Source: Amoebophrya sp. AT5.2 (taxonomy: Eukaryota > Sar > Dinophyceae > Syndiniales > Amoebophryaceae). From it: 57,068 bases of DNA. Of this stretch, positions 20,933 through 31,353 are shown one piece after another. The notes below the pieces were generated by a model. That model was not told the DNA's origin. It did no database searches and saw only the letters and a program-made list of their open reading frames with translations. Location of the stretch: positions 1-57,068 of the forward strand of contig RXOD01003815.1 of assembly GCA_005223375.1 (NCBI GenBank), read 5' to 3'. Numbering within the stretch: the stretch's first letter is position 1; every line of letters starts with the position of its first letter. A program made the translations under genes and the position numbers.

Positions 20933-23900
20933 CTACGCTTCCGCGCCCGCCTCCTCGTCCTGCAGGTGCTCGATGGTTTTGTGAATCAGGAACTCTGCGT
21001 TGTGCTTCGTCATCTTCGGGAACGCCCGGCGCAACGAGCGCACGGACACCACCTTCTCCGGGTGCGCGGGGTCGTCGTCGTCCTCGAATTCGCAGATCAA
21101 GTACCAGAGGTTCAAGTGTCCGGCCTTCTTCGTCAGCTGCAACATGCGGTAGGTGGAAAAGGTCTGCTCCACCATCGTCTCCGACCCCTCCTTCTTCCCA
21201 GACACCTTCGCATAGGTGTCCATCACAATGGCGAGAAGCATGTTAAACATGATCAGAAACACCAACGTCTCGAACATCCAGAACCACAGCGTGCCGTACA
21301 GGTAGTCGAGGTCGGAACCGAGCGTCATCGCGTCGAAATCGAACTCCCCCATCAGGATGCGGAACGCCATGTTGTACGCTCGGGTCAGGGTGGAAAACTG
21401 CTTCACGCGGCTTCCGAACAGCACTTGCGCGCACAGCACAAACGCCGTGAAAATGGTCAGAAACACCACCGCGAAGTGACTGATGTCCGTGGACCCCTCC
21501 AAAATGGTCTGCGTCACCACGTTCAGACGGGGGTTGGCGCGGAAAGCCTTGAAAAAACGCATCATCATCACCAGGATGTACCCGGCAATGAAAGAGCGGA
21601 ACAACGAGTAGTATGACCGGACCAGGTGGTAAGTGACCAACTGGTAAGTGAATGGCAATGGGTCCCCCCTTGGGACCATGAAGCGCCGGGTGGTTCAGAG
21701 CGTCGGGAGAGGAAGCCGATTCTTGGGAGGCAGCGGGGTGCAGCGGTAGCGTACAGCTGCTGACTACATTGGCGATAGGGCCTGAAAGCAGGGCAAAGAG
21801 GGCCCCTAGTGTGGCGATTGGCTATGTCGGCTATAGGGTGCAAGAGTGCCAAACCCGCCGACTGCGATAAGACGGCGCTCCTCCAACTGCTGCCCTCTTT
21901 TTGGGACAACAAAGGGGGCCCGCAGAGCCGCCCCAAAAAATCACTTACCACTTGACCACTTACCACCTGGTCCCGCCATAAGTAGGAATTCACGATCTCC
22001 TCCAGTTGCTGTGGTTGGTTGGGTCGTGCGGTTCGTTTCATTTTCCGATGACACTTTGCAAACTAGCGAATAGGAATGCAGAACGAGATCGAGACCTTGG
22101 ACTGAATTCCTACTCGTTGTTCCGCTCTTTCATCGCCAGGATGTAACCGGCGATGAACGAGCGGAACAACGAGTAGGAATTCACGATCTCCTCCAGTTGC
22201 TGTGGTTGGTTGGGTCGTGAGGGTCGTTTGATTTTCGTGACTCATGATTGCAAGCTAGCTGATGCGGATGCGGAGCGAGAACTTGGACGGATTGATTCAA
22301 GCTCAAGTTCTCGCTTCGCATCCGCATCCGCTAGCTGGATATCAGGAAGATCATATCGAACGAAAGTATAGTGGAATAAAACAGGAAAAGTAAGGACCTA
22401 GGTGGAAGTACGAAACACTGAGAACGTAAATGTGTACCACGTGCACTTTCTCCGATTTTTCCGCCATAGCTTCTGGAGTGAGGCCGGATTGCTGCTCCAT
22501 CTGCAGCGGGGTTAGGAAGTTCCCAATCTGCGAAATGTACGAATCCACACTTATTCTTCCCTCCAGCTGCTGCGACGGAAGCCCTGTGTCAGTTTTTTGG
22601 TAGTTAAGTTTATTCGACCGAGTCTTGATCATGCACGAGGCGTTGCGATGAATCGTGACGTACTATACTTGAACTAGCTTGAAGAGTGATCGAGATCGTG
22701 ATGCGATTGCTTCGTTGTATGAGAGAGTGGAGTGTGCATGTAAACGTAAACTCTTAGTAGAAGTACCAATGATTTCCTCCTTCAGGCCTCCAGTGATCTG
22801 CCCGACCATGCTGAGCCACATCGCTAGTAGCACCACCCCCGTGAAGATACTGAGCCAATCGATCGCGTTCCAGAACTCCCAGTAATCGAGGAACCCGTCC
22901 AGACCGTTCTTGATGGCCGGAATCATTTCCTTCGACTCGGCGTACATCATCTTCATCACCAGCGCGACGTAAATGAGATCCACAATCACCTTCCAACCCT
23001 TGGCGTAGGGATCGGCTTCGAATGAAGTCATGTAGTACCTGACGAGGCGACGGCGAGGTGTGAGAGTCAGAGTGAGTTCCAATTTGTCTGTCATACCCCT
23101 GACTTGCAGGGCGTCGTAAGAGGGAACAAGCGACATCCGTTGACGCGGAGCAACTACATATGGGCGAACGCGAAGGCTCACAACACAATGAAATGCCGTA
23201 TATCAATTGCCGCACGAATTATTCTGTTTCTGTACCTTATCCTGTAAAGCCCTTGTCGGTCCCAGGCTATGTCCAGGTGTGTGGACGTGAACAGGCCGTA
23301 CGGAGCGTTGTAGGTGAGGAACCTTATGCGTATCAGTGTCACTTTCGCGTTGATCCACTGCAGTTCGATCAGATTCGCGATCGTGTCCCTTATGTCATTC
23401 TCGTGCAGCTGATAAAACAGCCATTCCGTCGTTTCCACCTCCGCCCCGTCCATGTACTGGCAGGGGGTCTGGGATTTGGGAATGTACCGCGCGTCGTACG
23501 TAGTCTGGAGCCAGTCGTCCTGGTTTATGGTGGGACCAGGTGGTAAGTAGGCAAGTGGTAAGTGAAATTTTTGGGGGGGGGCTCTTATTTGGTAAATCTC
23601 AGAAAGAAGTCCGCAGTACGTAGGGGCAGAAAAGCGGCTCTCCGTGGTCGGTAGGACTGGCGCCCACAGCTGACATTAAATCGCACACCTAGGCGCCATA
23701 TTTTGTGCTGCTTTGAGGCCCTATCACCATTGTAGCCAGTGGCTTTCCACTAGTACACCCCCCCTCAACCTCCCAATGGTTCCCCCCCGACGCTGTGCCC
23801 CTGACTACCCCCCACTCTCATCTACCCCCTACCCCCCACAATGGAGCAAGGGCATTTCTGAAACCGCCCGGCGCGGTTTGCGCTTCGCGGCGGGCGGCTT

Positions 23901-25533
23901 AGAGCGCCTTGGCCTTGACGCACTCGCCACCTAAGGCAATCCGCCACCCAAGGGGACCTATTCCGAACTACTAACTTACCAGTTGGTCACTTACCACCTG
24001 GTCCCTTCATATGGTTGCACTTCTGATCGACAGTCTCAATCTTCGTCAGCCCAACACCGCCGATGATTTGGTTGAAGGTGCCGATGCGCCCCGGGATCGG
24101 AAAGTCGGGCATCCAGTAAGCGGCGGATTTGAAGGTGCAGGCGACGAACGAAGAATTAAACCAATCCCAAAACGTCGGGGTCTGTCGTGAGGAATCGGTA
24201 GTACGGGTGCGTGCAGGCTTGCGATTCAGTCTTCAACATGGGGCAGATCGTTCTTCAACTTCGAAGTAACAGAGGCAAAGAGGAAGCAATCACGTACCAA
24301 CGAGCTACAGTTCCCTCGTCTCAAGGTCAAGTACTATACTACTTTATATCTTAATCTTTACATACAACATCAAGCAAAATAAACAAAACTACGTCGTGGA
24401 CGTCCCGCATGAGAAAGGGTCCTTCGTGGTTTGTTCGCCCGCCTTCGCCGTCGATCTCGTGCTGGATCGCCGAGTGCACCATGTACGTCGACGAGATTTC
24501 CAGGTGGATCTGGATCAAGAAAAGGAACACCGTGAAGAACATCAACGTGAACGGCAGCGAGAAGCACGCGTCGTCCTTGTTGAACTGGTGCTTCATGTAC
24601 CCGAGTAAGTGCTCGCGGCTGCACTCGTCGTTCGTACCGTGGACCCTTCTGCCGCTCACCTCGTCCAGCATCACCGCGAAGGCCATCGTGCCCTGCGTCA
24701 CCGCCTTGAACAGCTCCTCGATCGTGACAATGCCGTTCCCATCCCGGTCGCAGTCCTCCATGATGCTGTTCACGTGCGATCTCAAAAAAGGCCAGCGATG
24801 CTAAGTGGCAACCGGTATTAGTGCTTTGTAAAAATGGGCATCCACAACTTGTTGAGTGGCGGACTGCCCTAGCGATGGCGAGCGTCGGTCAAGGCGCTCT
24901 GAAGTCTACTCGGCACGAAGCCCCATTATTTGGAGTAGGGGCGGCAGGGAAGTAAGCCGGTGGGAGGGAGAGGAAGGTCATGAAAAGCCAGGAGCTAGCA
25001 TGATTATGGTGCTCCTTCTCCAAGAACTAGGGCTAGAACCTCAAAAAAGCGCAAAAGAGGGCGCCTTCTGGAGTGGCGGTTTGTTGTTAGCTGCAGGCAG
25101 CTGGAAGTGTGTCAGGCCTGTTGCCGACCGCGGCAAGACGCCTTTTCTCCTAGTGCCGACCTCTTCTTCGATCCATCATCAACCAAAGGGGACGACCCCG
25201 CCGCAGAAGTAGCCCCCCAAAGCTTTCATCGCTACCACTAATAGTCACTTACACCATCGCTGGTCCCACGACCATATGCGTCTCGGAGAAATTGCTTCCC
25301 GGGATGCTCGCGAGGATGAGCAGGTCCTCGCGCGTGATCTCACCACTCGAGTTCTGGTCGAGGATGTTGAACAGCTCCACGACCTCGGCACGGGTGATGA
25401 GGTGGAGGCGGTCATTCTTCTGCAGCTTGTCGTACAGAGCGAGGTTCTTCAACTGCCGAATGATACGGTCGAAACGAGCCTCCTGGACCTGAGCTTTCTC
25501 GAGCTCTTTCGGCTGCCCGCCCACTTCCGCCAT
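20933..25533 (-). CDS. Polycystin-2-like cation channel with N-terminal EF hands
   Basis: Calcium-permeable TRPP-type channel, often ciliary. Eight exons join in frame into 737 residues: 25277-25533, 24393-24774, 24012-24181, 23236-23520, 22767-23038, 22438-22583, 21981-22008 and 20933-21606. Three of the seven introns are introners. Order: EF loop DQNSSGEITRED (59-70), EF loop DRDGNGIVTIEE (95-106), S1 (FTLMFFTVFLFLIQIHLEI), the lumenal polycystin domain with FWDWFNSSFVACTF, PIPGRIGTFNQIIGGV and a Cys, S2-S4, S5, then the pore. The pore reads FRILMGEFDF, where PKD2 has LGD, and S6 contains NMLLAIVMDTY, a family hallmark. EF hands lie at the N-terminus rather than behind S6 as in animal PKD2. 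Exon 7 is only 28 nt because an introner splits it from exon 8. The start at 25533 is provisional; coding-like sequence lies upstream. Confidence 0.88.
21612..21980. mobile_element. Introner 3 (369 bp) in the channel gene
   Basis: Termini are TATGACCGGACCAGGTGGTA and TACCACCTGGTCCCGCCATA. Both ends carry a second inner repeat GTGGTAAGTG / CACTTACCAC. It is flanked by perfect 5-nt repeats AGTAG (21607-21611 and 21981-21985). Its second half (CAAGAGTGCCAAACCCGCCG onward) is nearly identical to introner 7. Exact removal gives VNSYSLFRSF, the reading found uninterrupted in the nearby duplicate at 22149-22230. Confidence 0.95.
22103..22183. repeat. Inverted repeat made of two copies of the empty introner-3 site
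   Basis: The left arm (22103-22137) starts TGAATTCCTACTCGTTGTTC. The right arm (22149-22183) is its reverse complement with about one mismatch, around an 11-nt loop. Both arms correspond to the exon 7/8 junction of the channel gene without the introner. It lies in the intron upstream of exon 7. Confidence 0.9.
22149..22230 (-). pseudogene. Partial duplicate of channel exon 7/8 with its 3' splice site, introner-free
   Basis: On the minus strand this carries the same CCAACCAACCACAG acceptor and the same first codons (QQLEEIVNSY) as exon 7. It then continues directly as SLFRSFIAGYIL, which in the functional copy is reached only after the introner. It then runs into the inverted arm and a stop. 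It is therefore a truncated tandem copy of the exon as it looks without the insertion, most likely skipped in splicing; use as a poison exon cannot be excluded. Confidence 0.8.
22253..22336. repeat. 33-bp inverted repeat in a channel-gene intron
   Basis: Left arm 22253-22285 (AGCTAGCTGATGCGGATGCG...) and right arm 22304-22336 are reverse complements with about two mismatches, separated by an 18-nt loop. A similar but weaker pattern (GCGAATAGGAATGC...) occurs at about 22068-22100, suggesting this intron grew by local inverted duplication. Confidence 0.85.
23526..24011 (+). mobile_element. Introner 4 (486 bp) in the channel gene
   Basis: Termini are TATGGTGGGACCAGGTGGTA and TACCACCTGGTCCCTTCATA. 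It is flanked by perfect TGGTT repeats (23521-23525 and 24012-24016). Internal boxes CATTTCTGAAACCGCCCGGC and TTGACGCACTCGCCACC match introners 1 and 2 in the same orientation. Exact excision joins KCN and QDDWLQ inside the polycystin domain, in frame. Confidence 0.95.
24780..25276 (-). mobile_element. Introner 5 (497 bp) in the channel gene, opposite orientation
   Basis: The right terminus is CGCTGGTCCCACGACCATA. The left terminus is degenerate (TCTCAAAAAAGGCCAGCGAT) but keeps GCCAGCGATGCTAAGTGG, the inverse of CACTTACACCATCGCTGG at the right. The flanking repeat is TGCGA / TGCGT. The boxes GGCGCTCTGAAGTCTACTCG and TGGCGAGCG appear near the left end, inverted relative to introners 2 and 4. 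Exact excision gives FSET-HVNSIMED, completing the second EF hand. Confidence 0.88.
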
Positions 25534-26748
25534 CTTAATACGATCTGCGGGGGTCGGGGACTGCTGCAGCTAGTATCCGGAGACCTCCTCCGTCGAGATG
25601 AAAGTGGCAGAGGTAGTGCTGAGGTCCTCCGGCGCGCCACGAGTGCCTTTTGTATACTGCTTCGCGAGTTTCTTTATTGCTTGTTGGAGGGCAGCGAATC
25701 GCTCGACCGATCGCAGTTGCTTGGCAATCCGAAATTAATTCTTGATGTAGGTGAGCAGTCTGCGGCGCCGACCACGCAAACTTACAGCCAACGGCGCCGA
25801 GGAGCGCCGTGAAGCCGTCGTCGTTAGATGTGTCTCGCGCTCGAATGATTTCGATCTCAATCGATTTCGACAGGCAGCACCTGAGCTTCCAAAAAAGTCG
25901 TCCCTCCCCCTGGCGGAGGGACTACGACGTCAGCTGCCATTGTTTTTGAAAAAACAGAACCTCGTCGTCGAATAGAAATATCTTTACGGTAGAAAAGGGA
26001 GTCCGAGTCGGGCGCTAATGTTCCTTCTGTGTATCCAACACTATCACCAACTATACGGAACTTTTGCTAATCTGCGATTTCATTTTCATTTGCTCCTCGA
26101 CGGCCCACACAAAAGCAGCAGGCAAATCTTATTTATCGATCGAGCGTAGGGACAGCAGCACCACCACTTATTGTCGTTTCCCTCGCTGCCTTTTCTCTCA
26201 TACCGCCTCTGCTTTTTTTTCTCCTTCGAGGTTCGACTTCGAGGTTCGACTTTATAAACGCACGTGTTCCCTTGCACCATCGTGTCAACAAGGGCGGGGC
26301 CTTCGCGGGGGCGGGGACTAAGACAGCGCTGTCTTCTGACTAGTTCGCTCCTCACCTCCATGGGAGTTTGCTCCACAAAAATACCGTTAGTTTTAATTCT
26401 TGGAAAAATGCACCAGCTGTGATCATGAGCGATGTGAGTTGCAGCTACCGGAGAGAATGCGCTGCACGTGGCGGCTGATGATCTTCGCTAATTTTCCACG
26501 TCGAGGTAGTGGTAGGGAGGTTAGTTCTAGGGTTGTGCATCTCAATCCGTGTAGGTGTACTTCAACTTCATCAGTTCGGCATCTGCAGCATCTACAACTC
26601 GTCGCCCCGCGGCCCGCCAACACCGCAGTCTCCTCAATCATCATCGGACGATGAAAACATCGGGTTGAACGTAATTTTCTGTGATGTGATTGTTCGACGG
26701 ATGGGAGATTCGTAGAAGCGGAGGAACATCAAACGAAATTCCGAAAGG
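25534..26748 (-). other. Upstream region of the channel gene, possible N-terminal exons
   Basis: No single gene model holds. On the minus strand between about 25960 and 25534 several coding-like stretches occur: MAADVVVPPPGGGTTFLEAQ from about 25938, then EIEIIRARDTSNDDGFTALL ending at a strong donor GTAAGTTTG, then a helical stretch KQLRSVERFAALQQAIKKLA. The last stays in the frame of the channel start but has a TAG at about 25571-25573. These may be extra N-terminal exons separated by very short introns, or a decayed exon. From 26000 to 26748 I see nothing beyond a tandem CGAGGTTCGACTT pair at about 26226-26251. Confidence 0.35.
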
Positions 26749-27844
26749 TTAAAGTAAAGTTAGAATACATAGTACCTCATGTTCCGCTTCTTTCGATCGT
26801 GTCGGTGGCGCATCTGCCGGGCTGTCCGGGCCCACTCCGAAGACCGCCGCAAAACTCAGGTTTTTTTCTTTGTCCGCTGCGATTTTCGCGGCAAGGGCGG
26901 GGTCCTTCTTGGCTGCCGCGTCCAGGCTGTGGGCGGAAAGCCGCGCCGCCACTGCCGCGTCTTCGTCCTCCTCCGCGGCGCCAGCAAAGAAGGTCTGCCC
27001 GGCCTCGTCCGGCTTGGAATCGCTGAACCACGACGTCCCGTCCGATTCGGCACAAGGATAGTAGATCAACAGGACGAGGTTCAGCGCGCTGGTCACGATG
27101 CAAGCAATAATGCACCTGGAGCGAAGATGGGAATGGGTCAGTTTTTTTTATCACACTTTCATAATACGAAGTGGTGACACTTTAAGGATTCGAGGAGCTG
27201 CTGCGCGAAGCTGTAGTTTCGTCACCTATTTTTCGACGAGACACGACTCGGAGATCTACATGGCCCCTGATGTAGTAAGAGATTGACTCCTGCTCCTCCT
27301 GCCAGGCTGTGAAAGAAACAGACAGGGCCTCTTTGCAACCGTGAGAACCTCCAAAAAACAAAGCTACAGTTCTTCGTCAATACCCAACGCCCTTTGACCA
27401 CGAGTCTCGGTAGACTTGTTTGCTCTTTGGGTCCGTGACCGAGTCCTGCACTTCGAGCATGTTTGCTGCGATGAGGCATATGATCGCGGCTTTCGCTTGG
27501 AACAGCGTGGTCATGAACGTGAGCTGTGCCTTCAGCACTCCCCCGAGCCACATCGCGCATGGGCCGCACAGGCACGCCATCAGCTTGTCGCCGAACGCCA
27601 TCAGGACCACCCCCAGCACGCAGCACAGCACCCCGCCGACCACGCCCAGCATCACCAAAAACCGCCATAACTGGTTCACGTAGCCCCGGTCACTGTACGA
27701 CTCCGGGATCCAGACGATGCCGCCCTTCCCCATGGAGGGTTTCGAGAACCACGGAAACTTTGCCATCAAGCAGAACAGCCCCAGGTTCACCACGTTGAGG
27801 ATGAGGGTGATGAACCAAATGCGACCCTGGGTCAAAAAACCCAT
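26749..27844 (-). CDS. Four-TM membrane protein of unknown function
   Basis: Not recognised. Two exons, 27384-27844 and 26749-27115, join through a GTATTG..CCAG intron (phase 2) into 275 residues. It has four hydrophobic helices: WFITLILNVVNLGLFCLMA near the start, FLVMLGVVGGVLCCVLGVVL, a long Cys/Ala-rich pair around LMACLCGPCAMWLGG, and, after the junction, CIIACIVTSALNLVLLIYY. The C-terminal tail of about 90 residues is soluble, acidic and Ala-rich with a helical AARLSAHSLDAAAKKDPALA stretch. The pattern is tetraspan-like, but no tetraspanin CCG motif is seen. The end is tentative because a GTACTATG donor-like sequence precedes the stop. Confidence 0.65.
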
Positions 27845-29016
27845 CTAGTTTTCTTCGATGGAGTTGGAGGGGAGCTGCGGCACTCAAGGCAGCTCCCGCT
27901 CGCTCACGGGGCATTCCGCACTGCCTCGCGGAGCCGGCCCCGCGAGACGGGGCGCCGGGGCTGTCGTCTCGGAGTTGTCGTTGTGAGGCTGCTGGTGCGA
28001 GGATCGGCGAGGGATTTTGTTTCGCACGGCTGCGTGAGATGAATCAGTCCGTTCTTGATGGCAATGAATGGCAATTTGAATTAATTTGCGCACTTCATCT
28101 TCTAGTACTGCGAAAAACACCAGAGGGACAGTCCTCTAACACTAATTTTTATTTTTGAGGGCGCCGGCGGCTCATCATGGGACTAACTTCTACTTCCGCA
28201 CAGACTTTCCCTTTCGGCGATGATGCTGTGTCTCTCTTTTTGCGGTGCGACTTGCTTTTCGATTGTTCGACGAGGACCTGCTCGACCCTCATGCCCCTTG
28301 CTCTCCTTCACGTGCCGCGTCAGCACAGTTCTACTTCTCCTGAGTACTCTACTACGAGTACGAAGTACCTTGACACAGTTCAGGTGGGACAGACGACGTG
28401 CATCCGAATTGGTGACAACACCGTCCTCCAGCGACGGGTTCTACGTTCGTATTTTTTCTTCATGTTCATCGTCAAATCACATTCAAGTAAATTTGAATCC
28501 AATCCACTATTAACAAACTATATATGACGACTGTGCGTGTAGTGCGGTTCGGTGCTGCTAACCTCGCCATGTTGTAATATATAAATCAAACAATATGTAT
28601 TTATAGATACAAAACGATTTATAAGGCCCTGACCCCGATGCCGATGGGATATCTGAATATTATTTTTCTAAAGCAAGCTGCGATTCTTCCGCGAGCGATC
28701 TCAATTCCAGATTCCGCACGTGGGTACTATTCGGAAACCCTGATGAATTTTGGTTCGCGGTAATTTCAAGTGGTGCCTCCACCTGTCCCTGTGGTCGTTC
28801 CTCGCTGGGGCCCAAAAAAATCAATCGTAGTTTCGTTTCCTCGGTTTTCAATTCTATAATTTTAATATTTCGAGCCCGCCAGCACCACAACTTTGGTGAA
28901 GGCGTTTTGTATTTTTTTAAATACAAGTTAAATTATAGAATGCAAAAAAACTAGTCTCATCGTTGGGGCGCTTCCCGGCTGCGAACTGCGATGTGAAAAA
29001 TATTGATCTCTAATCT
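27845..29016. other. Gap between genes, no convincing gene
   Basis: It holds a GC-rich, partly palindromic patch at about 27895-27965 and an AT-rich stretch at 28480-28960. A minus-strand frame at 28660-28926 (88 codons, charged) has no recognisable features and is not called. Confidence 0.4.
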
Positions 29017-31164
29017 TCAATCCAGTGGCTCTTCCTTCAAACGTTTGGCGCCGGCAGTTTCTGTGTCTTCTTTGTCGACCGAGGACGCGGAGTTCTCCTC
29101 GCCGCAACTACTCTCATCCCGGCTCCGTTTGATGCTCCCAATATCTAGTGTCTCCACATCAAGATCACTCCTGGTTGTTCTCTCAGCGAAGGAGCTATTT
29201 ATACTCTCCACGAACTGTATTCGAATCGTTCCCAAACAGTAGTGTCCGCTCTCCGCGTCGCGCAGCATATGGGGTCCGTGTAGGAACGGAAAAAGCGACT
29301 TTGCCGTTGCAAAGACCTCCGGGGATACGCGTTCTGGACGGGTGTCGGCTGGTCGTGGCGGCAGCTGCTGCTGCGCACTTTCCGTCGCGGCCGGTAGTAT
29401 CCAAACGGAGCAATTCCCCAGTGCTTCTTCAACATCGCCACCACGCCACGGCGCGTAATCGTTACAGTGTAGCACGGTGTCCCGCTCCCACGCTTCTATT
29501 TTTCGTTGACCGTGTGCCCCCCGCAAAACGAATTCCATAGCGTCGATTGCCGCTTCCCGACGTTCGCCGCTGAACATCTTGCACAACTGTGGACACTCGC
29601 GCTCCACCCGCTCTACGAATTCGTTGCGCTTCGCCAGCGCCAGTGCTTTCCGCTTCTGCTCGCATTTCACCACCTCCGTCTTCGCTTTCTCCCGTAGCCA
29701 TCCCGGTAAGGTGTTGAAAGCCTCGTCTGCACGCCGCCCGCTTCCAAGGCGCTCCGCAAGCGGCAAGAGGTACTGCCACAGCACCATTTCCGCAAGTGGA
29801 AGTTTGAGTCCGGAGAAAGCGCTGTTTTTCTTTTTCATCCCCTCTTCGCGGCTAGTAGAAGATGCACTTTTCTCGTGGTCTGTAGGTGCGCTTGCTGGTG
29901 CTGCTGCACCGGGTGCTGTAGCAGTAGCGTCGCTGTTGGCTTTCGGCTGAGCAGTATCACTGAACGTGATCGGTACTGGTGGCGGCTGCATGCCCGAGCT
30001 CCCCGCGTCGCGCCGAAACTCGAAGTGAACATTGACGAAGTGGTCGGAGGGGAGCAGTTTGTCGACCATTTTTTTTATTTTCTCCCCCTGCATGCGAGCG
30101 GTCCGGAACAACTCGAACCTTCCTCCCGGTTCCTTCTTCGATCCGGAGAATAATTCAGGAAATCGCTTCTCAATCTGCTTCTTCGAATACTCTTCATGCC
30201 AGTTGAACAACCGCTCCCTTCCATCGCGCTTCGACGCAAAATGCGCTCTCGCCTTCTCTAAATTAGTACCCGACTGTTCATCTTCCGCAGCCGAATCACC
30301 AGAAGACATCGGTCTGGAACTACTCGTGCACAAATCCACGATCTGATCGAGTAGAAGGATGACCATTGCGCTGCCGCGGGGAATGAACGTCGTGGGAAGC
30401 GATTGCAAAATGTTATTGGCCGATTCCGCATCTGCTTGTTCAGCGTTCACGCTTTCCACGACAGGATCCCCGCCGATATCAAGAAACTGAAAGCGTAGCG
30501 CCCCGACGCAGTAGTGGCCGCTTTCCGCATCCTGCTGCAGCTGCGGCGGGTGCAGAAACGGAAGCAGAGAATCAGCCGCTGCAAAAACTCCGCCGTCGTC
30601 TTCGTCCACATCCAACGAGTCATCGACATCGTCTGTATCGTCGCCGCCGCCGCTCGACCGCACCCGCTGCAGCATAATCAAGCAGTTCTCCAGCCCTTTA
30701 TACATGTCTGCGCTTCATCGAAAATTGCTCTCTTTTTCCCAGCCGTGTATTTCTCGCCGGCCGCGCGCACCCTGAAGCAAGAAGTCCAGGGCGTTGATCG
30801 CATCCTCTTTGTAGAGCAGCGGTTCGAGGTCCTCGTCCTTCTGATGACGATAGTCAGCACTGCTGCTGATTGTCAACGCGCGCTTCGCGTCTCGCACTAG
30901 CTCGTCATGGATCAGTTCGCGTCGTAGTTCCAGACGGATTTTCTGCAAGTTCTCCGTCTCCTTGCGCAGCTTCGCGCGTTCTTCACGAACTTCTTCCGGC
31001 CAGCGAAAGGAACTCGGCGGCGGATTCGAACCGTAGAGCTGCTCGAACAGATCCAGCAAGTCCTTGTGCGAGATCTCTCCCACAGAATCCGCAGCTTCGA
31101 ATGCACACCTCACCCACTCCGGATTTTCACAGTCGGCCCAGATCATGAGCTTCTCCCTAAACAT
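29017..31164 (-). CDS. Lineage-specific family member A, with one in-frame TGA
   Basis: Unknown function. One frame of 716 codons is open except for a TGA at 30715-30717. Two modules repeat inside it. The first reads ALDFLLQGARGRREIHGWEK, then FAAADSLLPFLHPPQ and DAESGHYCVGALRFQF; the second reads AMEFVLRGAHGQRKIEAWER, FATAKSLFPFLHGP and DAESGHYCLGTIRIQF. Between them lie VNVHFEFRRD, KLPLAEM, LPGWLREKA and RVERECPQLCKMF, which are shared with the gene to the right. The C-tail is acidic then basic (GAKRLKEEPLD). The TGA falls where the second module has a Cys (LHC). Possible explanations are a nonsense mutation, Sec or readthrough, or two adjacent genes. Codon character does not change across it. 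No signal peptide or TM segment is seen. Confidence 0.55.
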
Positions 31165-31353
31165 ATCACGGGAAAAACCGCCCCCCCCTGTCCCTATATT
31201 CCATCAGTTTGGATATGGATTTTGGCGAGTCTGTCTTTGAGTCTGGAGCTGCGCCGAGATCGGTCAGCCGGTGGCAGGCTGGTCGCACTCGCAGCTCACA
31301 GCGTTAGGGTCTGGACTTTGGTCGATCAATAGTGGCTCCAAGAAAGCTGAACA

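Noticed and set aside
24181..24260. Extension of channel exon 3 upstream (CTHPYYRFLTTDPD), implying a frameshift
   Set aside because: A normal acceptor (CGACAG) at the start of TPTFWDWF keeps phase 0 with the preceding exon, so no frameshift is needed.
27850..27970. GC-rich palindromic patch as terminator or mobile element end
   Set aside because: Only partial dyad symmetry and no related copy noticed elsewhere in the window. Too weak to call.
31010..31050. tRNA B-box-like GGTTCGAATCC on the minus strand
   Set aside because: It encodes GSNPP within family member A, and no A box or cloverleaf could be found around it.
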